Assembly: GCA_900769275.1 (NCBI GenBank)
Contig: CAAGGA010000046.1
Coordinates: 1 to 30,598 of the forward strand
Direction: 5' to 3'
Source of the DNA: an uncultured Prevotella sp.
Lineage (GTDB): Bacteria; Bacteroidota; Bacteroidia; Bacteroidales; Bacteroidaceae
DNA length: 30,598 bases
In this document: positions 16,813 to 24,502 of the stretch, one piece after another
Position numbering within the stretch: position 1 is the stretch's first letter
Layout of the letters: each line of letters opens with the position of its first letter
The notes under the pieces: model-generated
What the model saw: only the letters and a program-made list of their open reading frames with translations
What the model was told of the DNA's origin: nothing
The model's database searches: none
Program-made: the position numbers and the translations under genes

Positions 16813-18000
16813 ATGCTCAAGGATAAGACGATAGCACTTGGAGTGACTGGCAGTATTGCAGCTTACAAGATAGCCAACCTTGCCTCAATGCTTGTGAAAC
16901 AGCAGGCCTGTGTTCACGTCATCATGACGCGAAATGCCTGCAACTTCATCACGCCTACAACATTTGAAACCCTTACCGGCAACAAATGTCTCGTGGATAC
17001 CTTTGACAGAAACTTTGAGTTTCAGGTGGAGCATGTGGCTCTCGCCAAGCGAGCCGACCTTTTCCTCATTGCTCCTGCTACCGCCAACATAATAGGAAAA
17101 CTGGCTCATGGCATCTGCGACGATATGCTCACCACGACTGTCTTTGCCACCAAAGCCCCACGCATCATCTCCCCTGCCATGAATACGGGAATGTGGGAAA
17201 ACCCTATCTTGCAGGACAATATCGTAAAGCTCCGGCATTACGGCTACAAGATTATCTCCCCCGCCTGCGGACGACTTGCCTGCGGAGATACCGGAAGCGG
17301 CAAGATGCCGTCGGAAGAAGTGCTGATGGATTACATTCTCTTAGAAATCGCAAAGGAAAAAGATCTCCAAGGCAAGAGAATCCTCATCACGGCAGGTCCT
17401 ACACAAGAGGCTATTGACCCCGTAAGATACATCACCAACCATTCTTCTGGAAAAATGGGATATGCCATGGCAAAGATGGCACGGCTCAGGGGTGCTGAGG
17501 TGACACTCGTCTCCGGTCCCGTGAACATCATGCCCATTGCCGGTACGACACTCATCCCCGTGACAAGCGCACGTGACATGTATGATGCCGTGACGTCAAA
17601 CAGCAAAGACAAGGACGTGATTATCATGTGCAGTGCCGTAGCTGACTACACACCCGCATCCTACTGCGACCAAAAGATGAAGAAGAAAGACGGTGAACTA
17701 TCCATCCACCTTTCACGTACTCAGGACATACTGAGACACCTTGGGGACAACAAACCTGAAAACCAAAAACTCATAGGTTTTTCCATGGAGACGGAAAACA
17801 TAATGGAAAACTCCCGAAAGAAACTCGTCAGCAAGAATGCAGACATGATATGTGCCAACTCTATCTCTGACAACAAGACAGGATTTGCCGTAGATACCAA
17901 CAAGATAAGTATCATAACGCATAGCCATATCAAGGAACTGCCCCTATGCTCCAAGGAAGAAACGGCAGACCTTATTCTTGATGAAGTGACAAGACTGTAA
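16813..18000 (+). CDS. coaBC: Bifunctional phosphopantothenoylcysteine synthetase/decarboxylase
   Basis: CoaBC couples 4'-phosphopantothenate to cysteine and decarboxylates the product to 4'-phosphopantetheine. In the 395-residue product the N-terminal flavoprotein CoaC part shows 'GVTGSIAAYKIANLASML', the active-site histidine in 'EHVALAKRADL', and PAMNTGMWENP, with 'SPACGRLACGDTGSGKM' as the substrate lid. The CoaB part starts near 190 with 'ITAGPTQEAIDPVRYITNHS' and has the 'AVADYTP' motif. It lies 58 bp after panD and 29 bp before coaX, extending the operon from pantothenate into CoA synthesis. Confidence 0.97.
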   Translation: MLKDKTIALGVTGSIAAYKIANLASMLVKQQACVHVIMTRNACNFITPTTFETLTGNKCLVDTFDRNFEFQVEHVALAKRADLFLIAPATANIIGKLAHGICDDMLTTTVFATKAPRIISPAMNTGMWENPILQDNIVKLRHYGYKIISPACGRLACGDTGSGKMPSEEVLMDYILLEIAKEKDLQGKRILITAGPTQEAIDPVRYITNHSSGKMGYAMAKMARLRGAEVTLVSGPVNIMPIAGTTLIPVTSARDMYDAVTSNSKDKDVIIMCSAVADYTPASYCDQKMKKKDGELSIHLSRTQDILRHLGDNKPENQKLIGFSMETENIMENSRKKLVSKNADMICANSISDNKTGFAVDTNKISIITHSHIKELPLCSKEETADLILDEVTRL

Positions 18001-18029
18001 GGAAACAGAAAACAAAACAGCACCTGATT

Positions 18030-18806
18030 ATGACCATACTCATCGATATAGGAAACTCCACCGTAGTAGTAGCTCTCGCTGACAACGAAAAGAACATACT
18101 GCACACATGGAGGTTCAAGACCATAAAGGACGAGACCTCCACCTATTTCCGGAGCGAGATACTTGCAGGAATCAGCAAGTACCGCATCACGGTTGGTGAC
18201 ATAGACCATGCCGTCATCTCATCCGTAGTACCGGAAGTGAACGATGACATAGCACAGGCGTTGGTGGACATCACAAGCATCTATCCGCATTTCTTCAGCA
18301 TTGAAGATGCCCGGCGCATCATCGGTATCGACGTGGAGTCACCCTCACAGTTAGGAAAAGACAGGCTTGCCGACGCAATAGGAGCCGTCACCGTATATGG
18401 AACGCCTGCCCTCATCTTCGACATGGGGACAGCCACGACCGTCGGTGTGGTGGACGCAAACAGCAGATTTGTAGGAGGAATGATTATCCCCGGCGTGAAG
18501 ACATCCCTCCGCGCCCTCAGCATAAAGGCTTCACAACTGCCCTGTATCACCATCGAGAAACCGCAGCATTTCATCGGACGCAACACCCTGGAATCCATGC
18601 AGAGCGGTATAGTCTTCGGCACTGCCTCCATGATTGACGGAATAATAGACCGAATAACGGCGGAGTACGGTCAGGACATGCACCTTGTGGCAACAGGAGG
18701 AATGGCAAAAAAGATTATTCCCTCATGCTCCCACAGGATTGTCGTAGATGAATTCCTACAGTTCAAAGGACTCCTGCACACCATAGAAGCAGGAAGCAAG
18801 GCATAA
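18030..18806 (+). CDS. coaX: Type III pantothenate kinase
   Basis: CoaX phosphorylates pantothenate, the committed step of CoA synthesis. Type III enzymes belong to the ASKHA fold. The 258-residue product has ILIDIGNSTV (catalytic Asp6), 'QLGKDRLADAIGA', 'IFDMGTATTVGVVD' (DxGTATT) and a C-terminal ATGGMAKKI loop. The order in the operon (panBCD, coaBC, coaX) puts five CoA-pathway genes together. The stop TAA at 18804-18806 is in the same reading frame as fmt, and the frame between them is free of stops. Confidence 0.96.
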   Translation: MTILIDIGNSTVVVALADNEKNILHTWRFKTIKDETSTYFRSEILAGISKYRITVGDIDHAVISSVVPEVNDDIAQALVDITSIYPHFFSIEDARRIIGIDVESPSQLGKDRLADAIGAVTVYGTPALIFDMGTATTVGVVDANSRFVGGMIIPGVKTSLRALSIKASQLPCITIEKPQHFIGRNTLESMQSGIVFGTASMIDGIIDRITAEYGQDMHLVATGGMAKKIIPSCSHRIVVDEFLQFKGLLHTIEAGSKA

Positions 18807-18810
18807 CATC

Positions 18811-18885
18811 ACCACAACGCTACGGACCACAACGCTACGGACCACAACGCTACGGACCACAACGTTACGGACCACAACGTTACGG
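18811..18885 (+). repeat. 5 x 15-bp tandem repeat between coaX and fmt
   Basis: Five head-to-tail copies of ACCACAACGCTACGG occur; the last two have T for C at position 10. A partial copy (CTACGTTACGGAAAAT) recurs at 18911-18926. There is no inverted partner. The unit is a multiple of three, and the 129 nt between the coaX stop and the fmt ATG is open in the fmt frame, reading as NATDH-type pentapeptides. No in-frame ATG, GTG or TTG precedes the fmt start, so it is probably untranslated. Confidence 0.9.
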
Positions 18886-18935
18886 AAAATAAACGGTCAA
18901 TAAAAACGGACTACGTTACGGAAAATCACAGGACA

Positions 18936-19913
18936 ATGACAAAAGACGAGATAAGGATAATTTTCATGGGCACGCCCGAGTTTGCAGTAGGTACACTCTC
19001 CGCACTGGTAGAGGGAGGATACAATGTCGTGGCAGCAGTGACCCAACCCGACAAGCCTGTAGGCAGGCACGGCAGCGTACTGCAACCCTCTCAGGTCAAG
19101 CAATATGCCTTGGAGCATGACATTCCCGTCCTGCAACCGGTAAAGATGAAAGACCCCGCATTCCTTGAGGAACTGCAATCATACAATGCAGACCTGCAGG
19201 TGGTAGTGGCTTTCCGTATGCTTCCCGAAGCCGTATGGTCCATGCCACGCTTCGGCACATTCAATGTCCATGCCGCCTTGCTGCCACAATACCGCGGCGC
19301 AGCACCGATAAACTGGGCTATCATCAACGGAGAGACACAGACAGGCGTGACCACATTCTTCCTCGACCACGACATCGACACGGGGAGGATTATCATGCAG
19401 AAGACCTTTGACATACCCGAGGATGCCGATGTGGAATATGTCTATGACGGACTGATGCGTCTTGGAGCGCAGACCGCCATAGAGACCGTTGACGGCATTA
19501 TCAGCGGAAACGGCACTATAGCATCCCTGCCGCAAGAGAATATGGTGGAAACAGGCACGGAACTGCATCCCGCACCGAAGATTTTCAAGGAGACGTGCGA
19601 GATTGACTGGAAAAAAAATGTAAAGCAATGTCATGACTTCGTGCGTGGTCTCTCGCCTGTTCCTGGAGCATGGACGAACGTAATACTCCCTGACGGACGG
19701 AAATCCGTGATAAAGATATACAAGGCGCAAGCGACTGACTGCCCGGTTACGGCAGAAGACAAGGATAAGGATGACGGCAGCGCAGCTCGCCTTATCGTAA
19801 AGAAAAACCGTCTCTATATACCTGCCTCCGACTACCTTCTTGAAATCCTTGACATACAATTGGCTGGCAAGAAGCGAATGCCTGCACAGGCATTTGCAAA
19901 TGGAATCAGGTAA
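18936..19913 (+). CDS. fmt: Methionyl-tRNA formyltransferase
   Basis: Fmt formylates Met-tRNAfMet for translation initiation. The 325-residue product has the formyltransferase domain with 'FMGTPEFAVGTL', 'TQPDKPVGR', the catalytic Asn-His region 'NVHAALLPQYRGAAPI' and 'TFFLDHDIDTG' (Asp). A C-terminal OB-like domain begins near 210 with 'APKIFKETCEIDW'. The usual HxSLLP reads HAALLP, so Ser is replaced by Ala. A short Asp/Lys-rich loop (near 275-285) is inserted in the C-terminal domain. It follows coaX by 129 bp that contain the 15-bp tandem repeat, and may share the operon transcript. It converges on the DUF2520 gene, with element A2 between. Confidence 0.97.
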   Translation: MTKDEIRIIFMGTPEFAVGTLSALVEGGYNVVAAVTQPDKPVGRHGSVLQPSQVKQYALEHDIPVLQPVKMKDPAFLEELQSYNADLQVVVAFRMLPEAVWSMPRFGTFNVHAALLPQYRGAAPINWAIINGETQTGVTTFFLDHDIDTGRIIMQKTFDIPEDADVEYVYDGLMRLGAQTAIETVDGIISGNGTIASLPQENMVETGTELHPAPKIFKETCEIDWKKNVKQCHDFVRGLSPVPGAWTNVILPDGRKSVIKIYKAQATDCPVTAEDKDKDDGSAARLIVKKNRLYIPASDYLLEILDIQLAGKKRMPAQAFANGIR

Positions 19914-19916
19914 GTG

Positions 19917-20047
19917 GGTTAGTTGTTTGGTTGTTTAGTTGTTTGGTTGTTTGTCTTGGCAATGGAGTCGAATGCTATCAACTAAACAACTAAACAACTA
20001 AACAACCAAACAAACAACCAAACAAACAACTAAACAACCAAACAACT
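19917..20047. repeat. Family A inverted-repeat element, copy A2
   Basis: The left arm, 19917-19953, alternates GTTGTTTGGTT and GTTTAGTT. The right arm, 19980-20047, is almost twice as long, with AACTAAAC and AACCAAAC units. The centre, 19954-19979, is TCTTGGCAATGGAGTCGAAT plus GCTATC. It lies between convergent fmt and the DUF2520 gene. The right arm encodes the last five codons and TAG stop of the latter. Confidence 0.88.
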
Positions 20048-20836
20048 ATCCTCATGCACGCTTTCCGCCATGAGACGATAAATCTCACGCGTCCTTTCAT
20101 CGGGGATAAGGCTGAGCTGACTCTCCATTATCTTCGTGTCATACCTCACCATAGGACCTGTCTGCGCATCACGGGGTGACATCTCCGTCACTTTCCTTGC
20201 GGTTTCCTCTATCAGTGGGAGGAAAAGACGAAAATCAACGTCAGTGCCCTCAAGAGCCTTTTCCGCAAGGCGATAACAATGATTTGTCAGATTGCAGGCA
20301 AAGACAGCAGCGAGATGCAACCTCCTTCTCTTCTCCGAATCCACGGTCTGAACTGTCTCGGAAAGGCGGTTAGCCAATCCCTTTATTATTAATAAGGTGT
20401 AATCATCCGCAGCCTCAATAAAACATGGGACATGAGAGAAATCCACTCTACGTGATTTAGAGAAAGTCTGCATGGGATACAGCACACCATAATGCCTCGC
20501 AATACCAGAAAACACATCCATTGGCACGCTGCCTGCGGTGTGAATAAATACCCGTTGACGAACAATGCCTGACAGCTGTTCCTTGCTGACGATACTCTTT
20601 TCTGTTTTTTTCGCCACGTCCTCCAGTGCGTCATCCTTTACGGCAAAGAGATATACGTCAGAGTCTGCACTTATTTCCTCAATGTCAGTTACTGCTCTGC
20701 ATCCGACCTTTTGCGCCAACATTCCTGCATTATCAGCATTCCTGCTGAATATCTCAGCTATCTCTTCTCCTATTGACCTAAGTTGGAGAGCAATATGGGT
20801 GGCTACGTTACCCGAACCTATAATCGTAAATTTCAT
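20030..20836 (-). CDS. Rossmann-like/DUF2520 NAD(P)-dependent oxidoreductase family protein
   Basis: The 268-residue product has an N-terminal Rossmann fold (IIGSGNVATHIA, a GxGxxA dinucleotide loop; then 'EIFSRNADNAGMLAQKVG', 'DVYLFAVKDDAL', 'FIHTAGSVPMDVF' and 'HYGVLYPMQTFSK') and a helical C-terminal DUF2520 domain (about 150-265) with 'AAVFACNLTNHCYRLAE'. The arrangement is like ketopantoate reductase and 6-phosphogluconate dehydrogenase relatives. The substrate is not known for this protein. The pan operon next door lacks panE, so an alternative ketopantoate reductase is a reasonable guess. It is the last gene of a minus-strand set after the ClC gene. The final residues SCLVV and the stop come from repeat element A2. 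Confidence 0.85.
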   Translation of the reverse strand: MKFTIIGSGNVATHIALQLRSIGEEIAEIFSRNADNAGMLAQKVGCRAVTDIEEISADSDVYLFAVKDDALEDVAKKTEKSIVSKEQLSGIVRQRVFIHTAGSVPMDVFSGIARHYGVLYPMQTFSKSRRVDFSHVPCFIEAADDYTLLIIKGLANRLSETVQTVDSEKRRRLHLAAVFACNLTNHCYRLAEKALEGTDVDFRLFLPLIEETARKVTEMSPRDAQTGPMVRYDTKIMESQLSLIPDERTREIYRLMAESVHEDSCLVV

Positions 20837-20871
20837 AGTTCAAAAATAAAACAAGAATGTATGGGTAGTAT

Positions 20872-20983
20872 ATGGTTGTGGGTTGTAGGTTTTTGGTTGT
20901 GGGTTTAGTTACCATAGCCTCATGAGTGAGTCTCCATTGGAAAGACATTATCAACCAAAAACCAAAAACCAACAACCCAAAAC
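20872..20983. repeat. Family A inverted-repeat element, copy A3 (divergent form)
   Basis: The left arm, 20872-20910, is GGTTGTGGGTTGTAGGTTTT-like. The right arm, 20953-20983, is AACCAAAAACC units ending CAACCC. Arms are imperfect and use AAAAACC in place of AAACAACC. On the minus strand the centre reads GTCTTTCCAATGGAGAC, which resembles GTCTTGGCAATGGAGTC of A2 (14 of 17). It fills the gap between the ClC stop and the DUF2520 start. Confidence 0.72.
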
Positions 20984-20986
20984 AAA

Positions 20987-22762
20987 TCAATCATTACTCA
21001 TATCCGCCACCATCTTGCGGTACAAGGCATAGACATGACTGCGGGAGACATATCCTATAAGATGATTATCATCATCCATCACAGGCAACTGATGCGCATG
21101 ATGCTCGTCAAAAGCCCTCATCACGTCCTCCATAGGGTCACCCATCCTGAGTCTTGCTGGTGGGTCGGTCATCAACTGCTGCACACAGAAATGGTGATAC
21201 AGTTCCGTGCGGAAAACGATATGCCGCAGCTTGTTCATGTCTATCTCTCCAAGCAGGTTGCCGGCTCCGTCAAGCACAGGAAGCAGAGAGTTCCGGCTCT
21301 TGCTGAGCGAATGCACCAATTGCCCGAGTTCCATGTCCTTATCCACACTGATATACGACCTTTCTATCACGCTGTCAAGGCTCATGAGAGTCAGCGCGGC
21401 GCGGTCCGTATGATGGGTGATGAGCCTGCCCTCCCGTGCCAAGCGCATACCGTATATGCTGTGCGGCTCAAAGACGAGAATGGTAAGATATGCACTTACA
21501 GCCACTATCATAAGCGGCATGAAGAGGTCATAACCTGCCGTCAGTTCCGCAATAAGGAAGATTCCCGTCAGCGGTGCGTGCATCACTCCCGACATCACTC
21601 CCGCCATTCCCAGCAGCGCAGCATTCTTCTCCGGCAAATAAGCCCCTATGCCATATATGTTCCATATACGGGCGAAGAAGAATCCGGCAAAAGCTCCGAT
21701 GAACAGTGAGGGAGCGAACGTACCGCCGCATCCCCCACCGCCGTTTGTAGAAGCGGTGGCAAAAGCCTTTGTCAGCACAACCATACCTACGTAGGCTATA
21801 AGCAGCGACTCGCTGCCATAGAACAGCGAACCGTTCATTATAGCGTCCCAATCCTCCTGACAGTTGCCTCCGAGCAGGATGTTTATATCCTTATACCCCT
21901 CGCCATAGAGTGAGGGGAAAAGGAATATCAGCGTACTGAGCATCACTCCTCCGAGGGCAAGACGGGCATACTGATGATTCTTCAGTTTGCCGAAGATGCC
22001 CTCAAAAGCCGTCATCATGCGGATAAAATAGAGTGAAACAAGCCCGCAGAAGATGCCAAGCAGTATGTTTGACGGCACCCGTTCCACAAGCCACGGATTA
22101 TCCAGGGTAAAAGTAAAGAGTTTTGAGTCGCCCATAAAGATATACGCAAAGCAGGTGGCCGTCACCGATGCTATCAGAATAGGCGAGATGCTCATCATCG
22201 TGAGGTCTATCATAAGCACCTCTATAGTGAAGACAAGTCCCGCTATAGGTGCCTTGAAGATGCCTGCTATGGCAGCCGCTGCTCCACATCCTACGAGCAG
22301 CATCAACGTCCGGTTGTTCAGACGGAAGAGCTGACCGAGATTGCTCGCTATGCTTGAACCCGTCAGCACGATGGGAGCCTCTGCTCCTACCGAACCTCCG
22401 AAGCCGATGGTAATGGCTGACGCAATGACCGACGACCAGCAGTTGTGGGCACTCAGTCGGCTCTGTTTTGTACTGATAGCATAGAGTATGCGCGTGATGC
22501 CATGCGAGATGTTATCCCTTACGACATACCTGACGAAAAGCGACGTCAGCCATATTCCCACTATTGGGAAGACGAGATAGAGCCAGTTGAACGAACTTAC
22601 GTCAAACTCCGAAGTCAGCAAATGCTGGATAAGGTGAATGGAAGAATGAAGAACATAGGCAGCGATTGCAGCAAACATACCCACGAAGAAAGCAAGGACA
22701 AGAGTAAACTTCCTGTCCGAGATATTCTTCAAGCGCCATTCTATTATCCTGTCTAAAGTCAT
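20987..22762 (-). CDS. ClC-family chloride transport protein with C-terminal CBS pair
   Basis: The 591-residue inner-membrane protein has the ClC helices from about 18 to 435 and two CBS domains (about 460-580), which usually bind adenine nucleotides. Conserved elements include NISHGI (83-88, the GSGIP-like anion site), the gate region GGSVGAEAP (122-130, gating Glu128), and GGGGCGGTFAPSLFIGA (GxFAP). At the inner proton-glutamate position the sequence reads FTIEV (178-182), so the residue matching E. coli Glu203 appears to be valine. That is the state of channel-type members. The gene lies 2 bp after tsaC; the pair is often seen together in Bacteroidetes. Confidence 0.94.
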   Translation of the reverse strand: MTLDRIIEWRLKNISDRKFTLVLAFFVGMFAAIAAYVLHSSIHLIQHLLTSEFDVSSFNWLYLVFPIVGIWLTSLFVRYVVRDNISHGITRILYAISTKQSRLSAHNCWSSVIASAITIGFGGSVGAEAPIVLTGSSIASNLGQLFRLNNRTLMLLVGCGAAAAIAGIFKAPIAGLVFTIEVLMIDLTMMSISPILIASVTATCFAYIFMGDSKLFTFTLDNPWLVERVPSNILLGIFCGLVSLYFIRMMTAFEGIFGKLKNHQYARLALGGVMLSTLIFLFPSLYGEGYKDINILLGGNCQEDWDAIMNGSLFYGSESLLIAYVGMVVLTKAFATASTNGGGGCGGTFAPSLFIGAFAGFFFARIWNIYGIGAYLPEKNAALLGMAGVMSGVMHAPLTGIFLIAELTAGYDLFMPLMIVAVSAYLTILVFEPHSIYGMRLAREGRLITHHTDRAALTLMSLDSVIERSYISVDKDMELGQLVHSLSKSRNSLLPVLDGAGNLLGEIDMNKLRHIVFRTELYHHFCVQQLMTDPPARLRMGDPMEDVMRAFDEHHAHQLPVMDDDNHLIGYVSRSHVYALYRKMVADMSND

Positions 22763-22764
22763 CT

Positions 22765-23337
22765 CTACTTTCTTATTATCTTCACCTCACCATCGGGAGC
22801 AAGCTTTATGATACTCGAAGGCGTATGCGGCTCATGCTCGTTACGGCGAGAAGTGCACACATAATCTACAGCCTGCAATATCTCCGGCGATATATCCCTG
22901 TAGTTCTGTGCTGCCGTCTCACCGCTGATATTTGCGCTTGTAGAGACAACAGGCTTCTGCATGCGGTAACACAGTTCACGGGAAAACTCCTCCTGCGTTA
23001 TCCTCAGTGCCACGCTGCCATCCTCGGCAACAAGCTCCGGTGCCAGTCCCTGTGCGCCATCCAGTATCACCGTCGTCGGTTTTGTAGCAAGACTGAACAA
23101 ATCCCAAGCCACGTCAGGCACATTCCTTATATAACGTGAGATACGTGCATCGGAATCAATGAGACATATCATAGCCTTGGAATCCTCCCTGCGCTTTATC
23201 TCATACACCTTTCTTACAGCCTCGGAATTGGTGGCATCGCATCCTATTCCCCACACGGTGTCGGTAGGATAGAGTACTACTCCTCCGGCTTTCATCACTC
23301 TCACGGCTTCCTTAATATCTTTCTCGTATTTTGACAT
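22765..23337 (-). CDS. tsaC: L-threonylcarbamoyladenylate synthase (YrdC/Sua5 family)
   Basis: This enzyme makes threonylcarbamoyl-AMP from threonine, bicarbonate and ATP, the first step of t6A tRNA modification. The 190-residue product is a single YrdC domain without the Sua5 C-terminal extension. Motifs are 'GGVVLYPTDTVWGIGCDA', 'VYEIKRREDSKAMICLI' (KR..S.. substrate lid) and 'SVALRITQEEF', then 'KPVVSTSANISGETA'. It starts only 3 bp from the end of element A4, so A4 would be in its 5' untranslated region. It is followed by the ClC gene after 2 bp. Confidence 0.95.
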   Translation of the reverse strand: MSKYEKDIKEAVRVMKAGGVVLYPTDTVWGIGCDATNSEAVRKVYEIKRREDSKAMICLIDSDARISRYIRNVPDVAWDLFSLATKPTTVILDGAQGLAPELVAEDGSVALRITQEEFSRELCYRMQKPVVSTSANISGETAAQNYRDISPEILQAVDYVCTSRRNEHEPHTPSSIIKLAPDGEVKIIRK

Positions 23338-23340
23338 TTT

Positions 23341-23460
23341 TTTGTTTGGTTGTTTGGTTGTTTAGTTGTTTGGTTGTTTTATTTGTTTAGTTGTTTGCAT
23401 TCGACTCATTTGCGCCACAGCCAACCAAACAACTAAACAACCAAACAACAAAACAACAAA
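23341..23460. repeat. Family A inverted-repeat element, copy A4
   Basis: The left arm, 23341-23396, has TTTGGTTGTTTGGTTG-type units. The centre is 23397-23422. The right arm, 23423 to about 23460, has AACCAAACAACTAAAC units. The centre read on the minus strand is GGCTGTGGCGCAAATGAGTC followed by GAATGC and matches copy A1 at 22 of 26 positions, so A4 is inverted relative to A1 and A2. It occupies the whole gap between the DUF4348 stop and the tsaC start. Confidence 0.87.
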
Positions 23461-23464
23461 AAAA

Positions 23465-24313
23465 TCACGTATTCAGTTTCTCCAACAGCCAGACATCATC
23501 CCTCTTCCTGAACGTCATCTCTGTCTCCAGACCATTGGCAATACCTCTTATGACAAAAACCCTGACATTGGATGACCTGTACGGCTTTTCCCCATAATGT
23601 ATGTTGAAGATAACGTCTGACGGCATCCACGGAACGAACATCGGCCATTGCTCCGGCATCAACTCGCCTGTCATGCGCGAGAAGTCATCATCAGGATCAG
23701 GACCGGAGAAACTGACATGCTCGGCAAGGGAGTTCATCTGCGTCAGCGAGTCTGAAGAGAAAGCGTCATAGAACGAAAGGAAATGGGCGTCCTCATGCTG
23801 CGAAAGCGGCATGACGGTAATCTTCTGCATCTTCCACAACCCGTCTTTGCGATTGAAGCTCCACCTCTTCACCTGTTCATCCACAAAGGAAATTCTCTCC
23901 ACGTAAACACTCCCTACGGCTGTATCCTTTACAATATCCAGCTGTCTGGGATTGTTGAAAATCAGCGTGTAGTACCCCTGACGCATGAAGAAATGCTCCG
24001 TCCTCCATCTGTTCCTGTCTATGGAAGAAAGCCTGCCATAGGACTTGACTGCGAGAGGGAAATCCGTTCTCTCACGCTGAAGCTTCCTGTTTGCAGCGAA
24101 ATTGAAGAAGAAGTCATCAAAAAGCTCGTCAGCAGCCTTGGGCATAGGTTCCTCAGAGATAATCGTCTCCAACGAATCCGTGTCCGCAGTGTCAGCAAGG
24201 ACAGAGTCCGCAGAGATGCTGTCGTCAGAAGCTGTCTTCCTGTCCGTGCACCCCGTGCCTGTCATCATCATCATGACAATCGCCGCAAAGGCGATATATA
24301 CCGTTCTTCTCAT
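23465..24313 (-). CDS. DUF4348 family lipoprotein
   Basis: The 282-residue product has a lipoprotein signal with a Met-rich core and cysteine at 22 (TGTGC). A low-complexity Ser/Asp/Thr-rich stretch follows (about 24-55; 'DSVLADTADTDSLE') that is likely a flexible tether. The folded part (about 60-282) matches DUF4348, a family known from Bacteroidales, with 'DELFDDFFFNFAAN', 'YYTLIFNN', 'RWSFNRKDGLWKMQKI' and a C-terminal 'FRKRDDVWLLEKL'. The last two are repeated W-[KL]-hydrophobic ends, perhaps two NTF2-like or beta-barrel repeats. Function is unknown. It is divergent from pheS and first of a minus-strand set with tsaC. Confidence 0.82.
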   Translation of the reverse strand: MRRTVYIAFAAIVMMMMTGTGCTDRKTASDDSISADSVLADTADTDSLETIISEEPMPKAADELFDDFFFNFAANRKLQRERTDFPLAVKSYGRLSSIDRNRWRTEHFFMRQGYYTLIFNNPRQLDIVKDTAVGSVYVERISFVDEQVKRWSFNRKDGLWKMQKITVMPLSQHEDAHFLSFYDAFSSDSLTQMNSLAEHVSFSGPDPDDDFSRMTGELMPEQWPMFVPWMPSDVIFNIHYGEKPYRSSNVRVFVIRGIANGLETEMTFRKRDDVWLLEKLNT

Positions 24314-24468
24314 TGAAGTGTATAAAAAAAAGGAATATCTGATTTTCTATGCTTATTCCCAAACGCCATGCCCGTCATCATGGGAACACCTAATATGACG
24401 GAATCACTAATTTTGTGCAAAAGTACAACTTTATTTTCATTTTATTCCTTATTTTCCGAAGAAAATAT

Positions 24469-24476
24469 TAATTTTG
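24469..24476 (+). promoter_or_regulatory. -7 box of pheS
   Basis: TAATTTTG fits TAnnTTTG and puts the transcript start near 24483, 20 nt before ATG 24503. This excludes the open-frame start at 24368. A second TAATTTTG lies at 24408-24415. On the minus strand TACTTTTG (24418-24425) may serve the divergent DUF4348 gene. No good -33 boxes are seen. Confidence 0.5.
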
Positions 24477-24502
24477 CAGTCAAATACCGAAATGAATCAA
24501 TT

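Noticed and set aside
18811..18885. Iteron or CRISPR-type repeat
   Set aside because: Units are 15 bp with no spacers, no replication gene or cas gene is near, and the site is inside a metabolic operon.
19179..19859. 226-codon frame antisense to fmt
   Set aside because: Shadow of fmt; no recognisable domain.
21035..21709. 224-codon frame antisense to the ClC gene
   Set aside because: Shadow of a well-supported ClC gene, His- and Arg-rich by codon complement.
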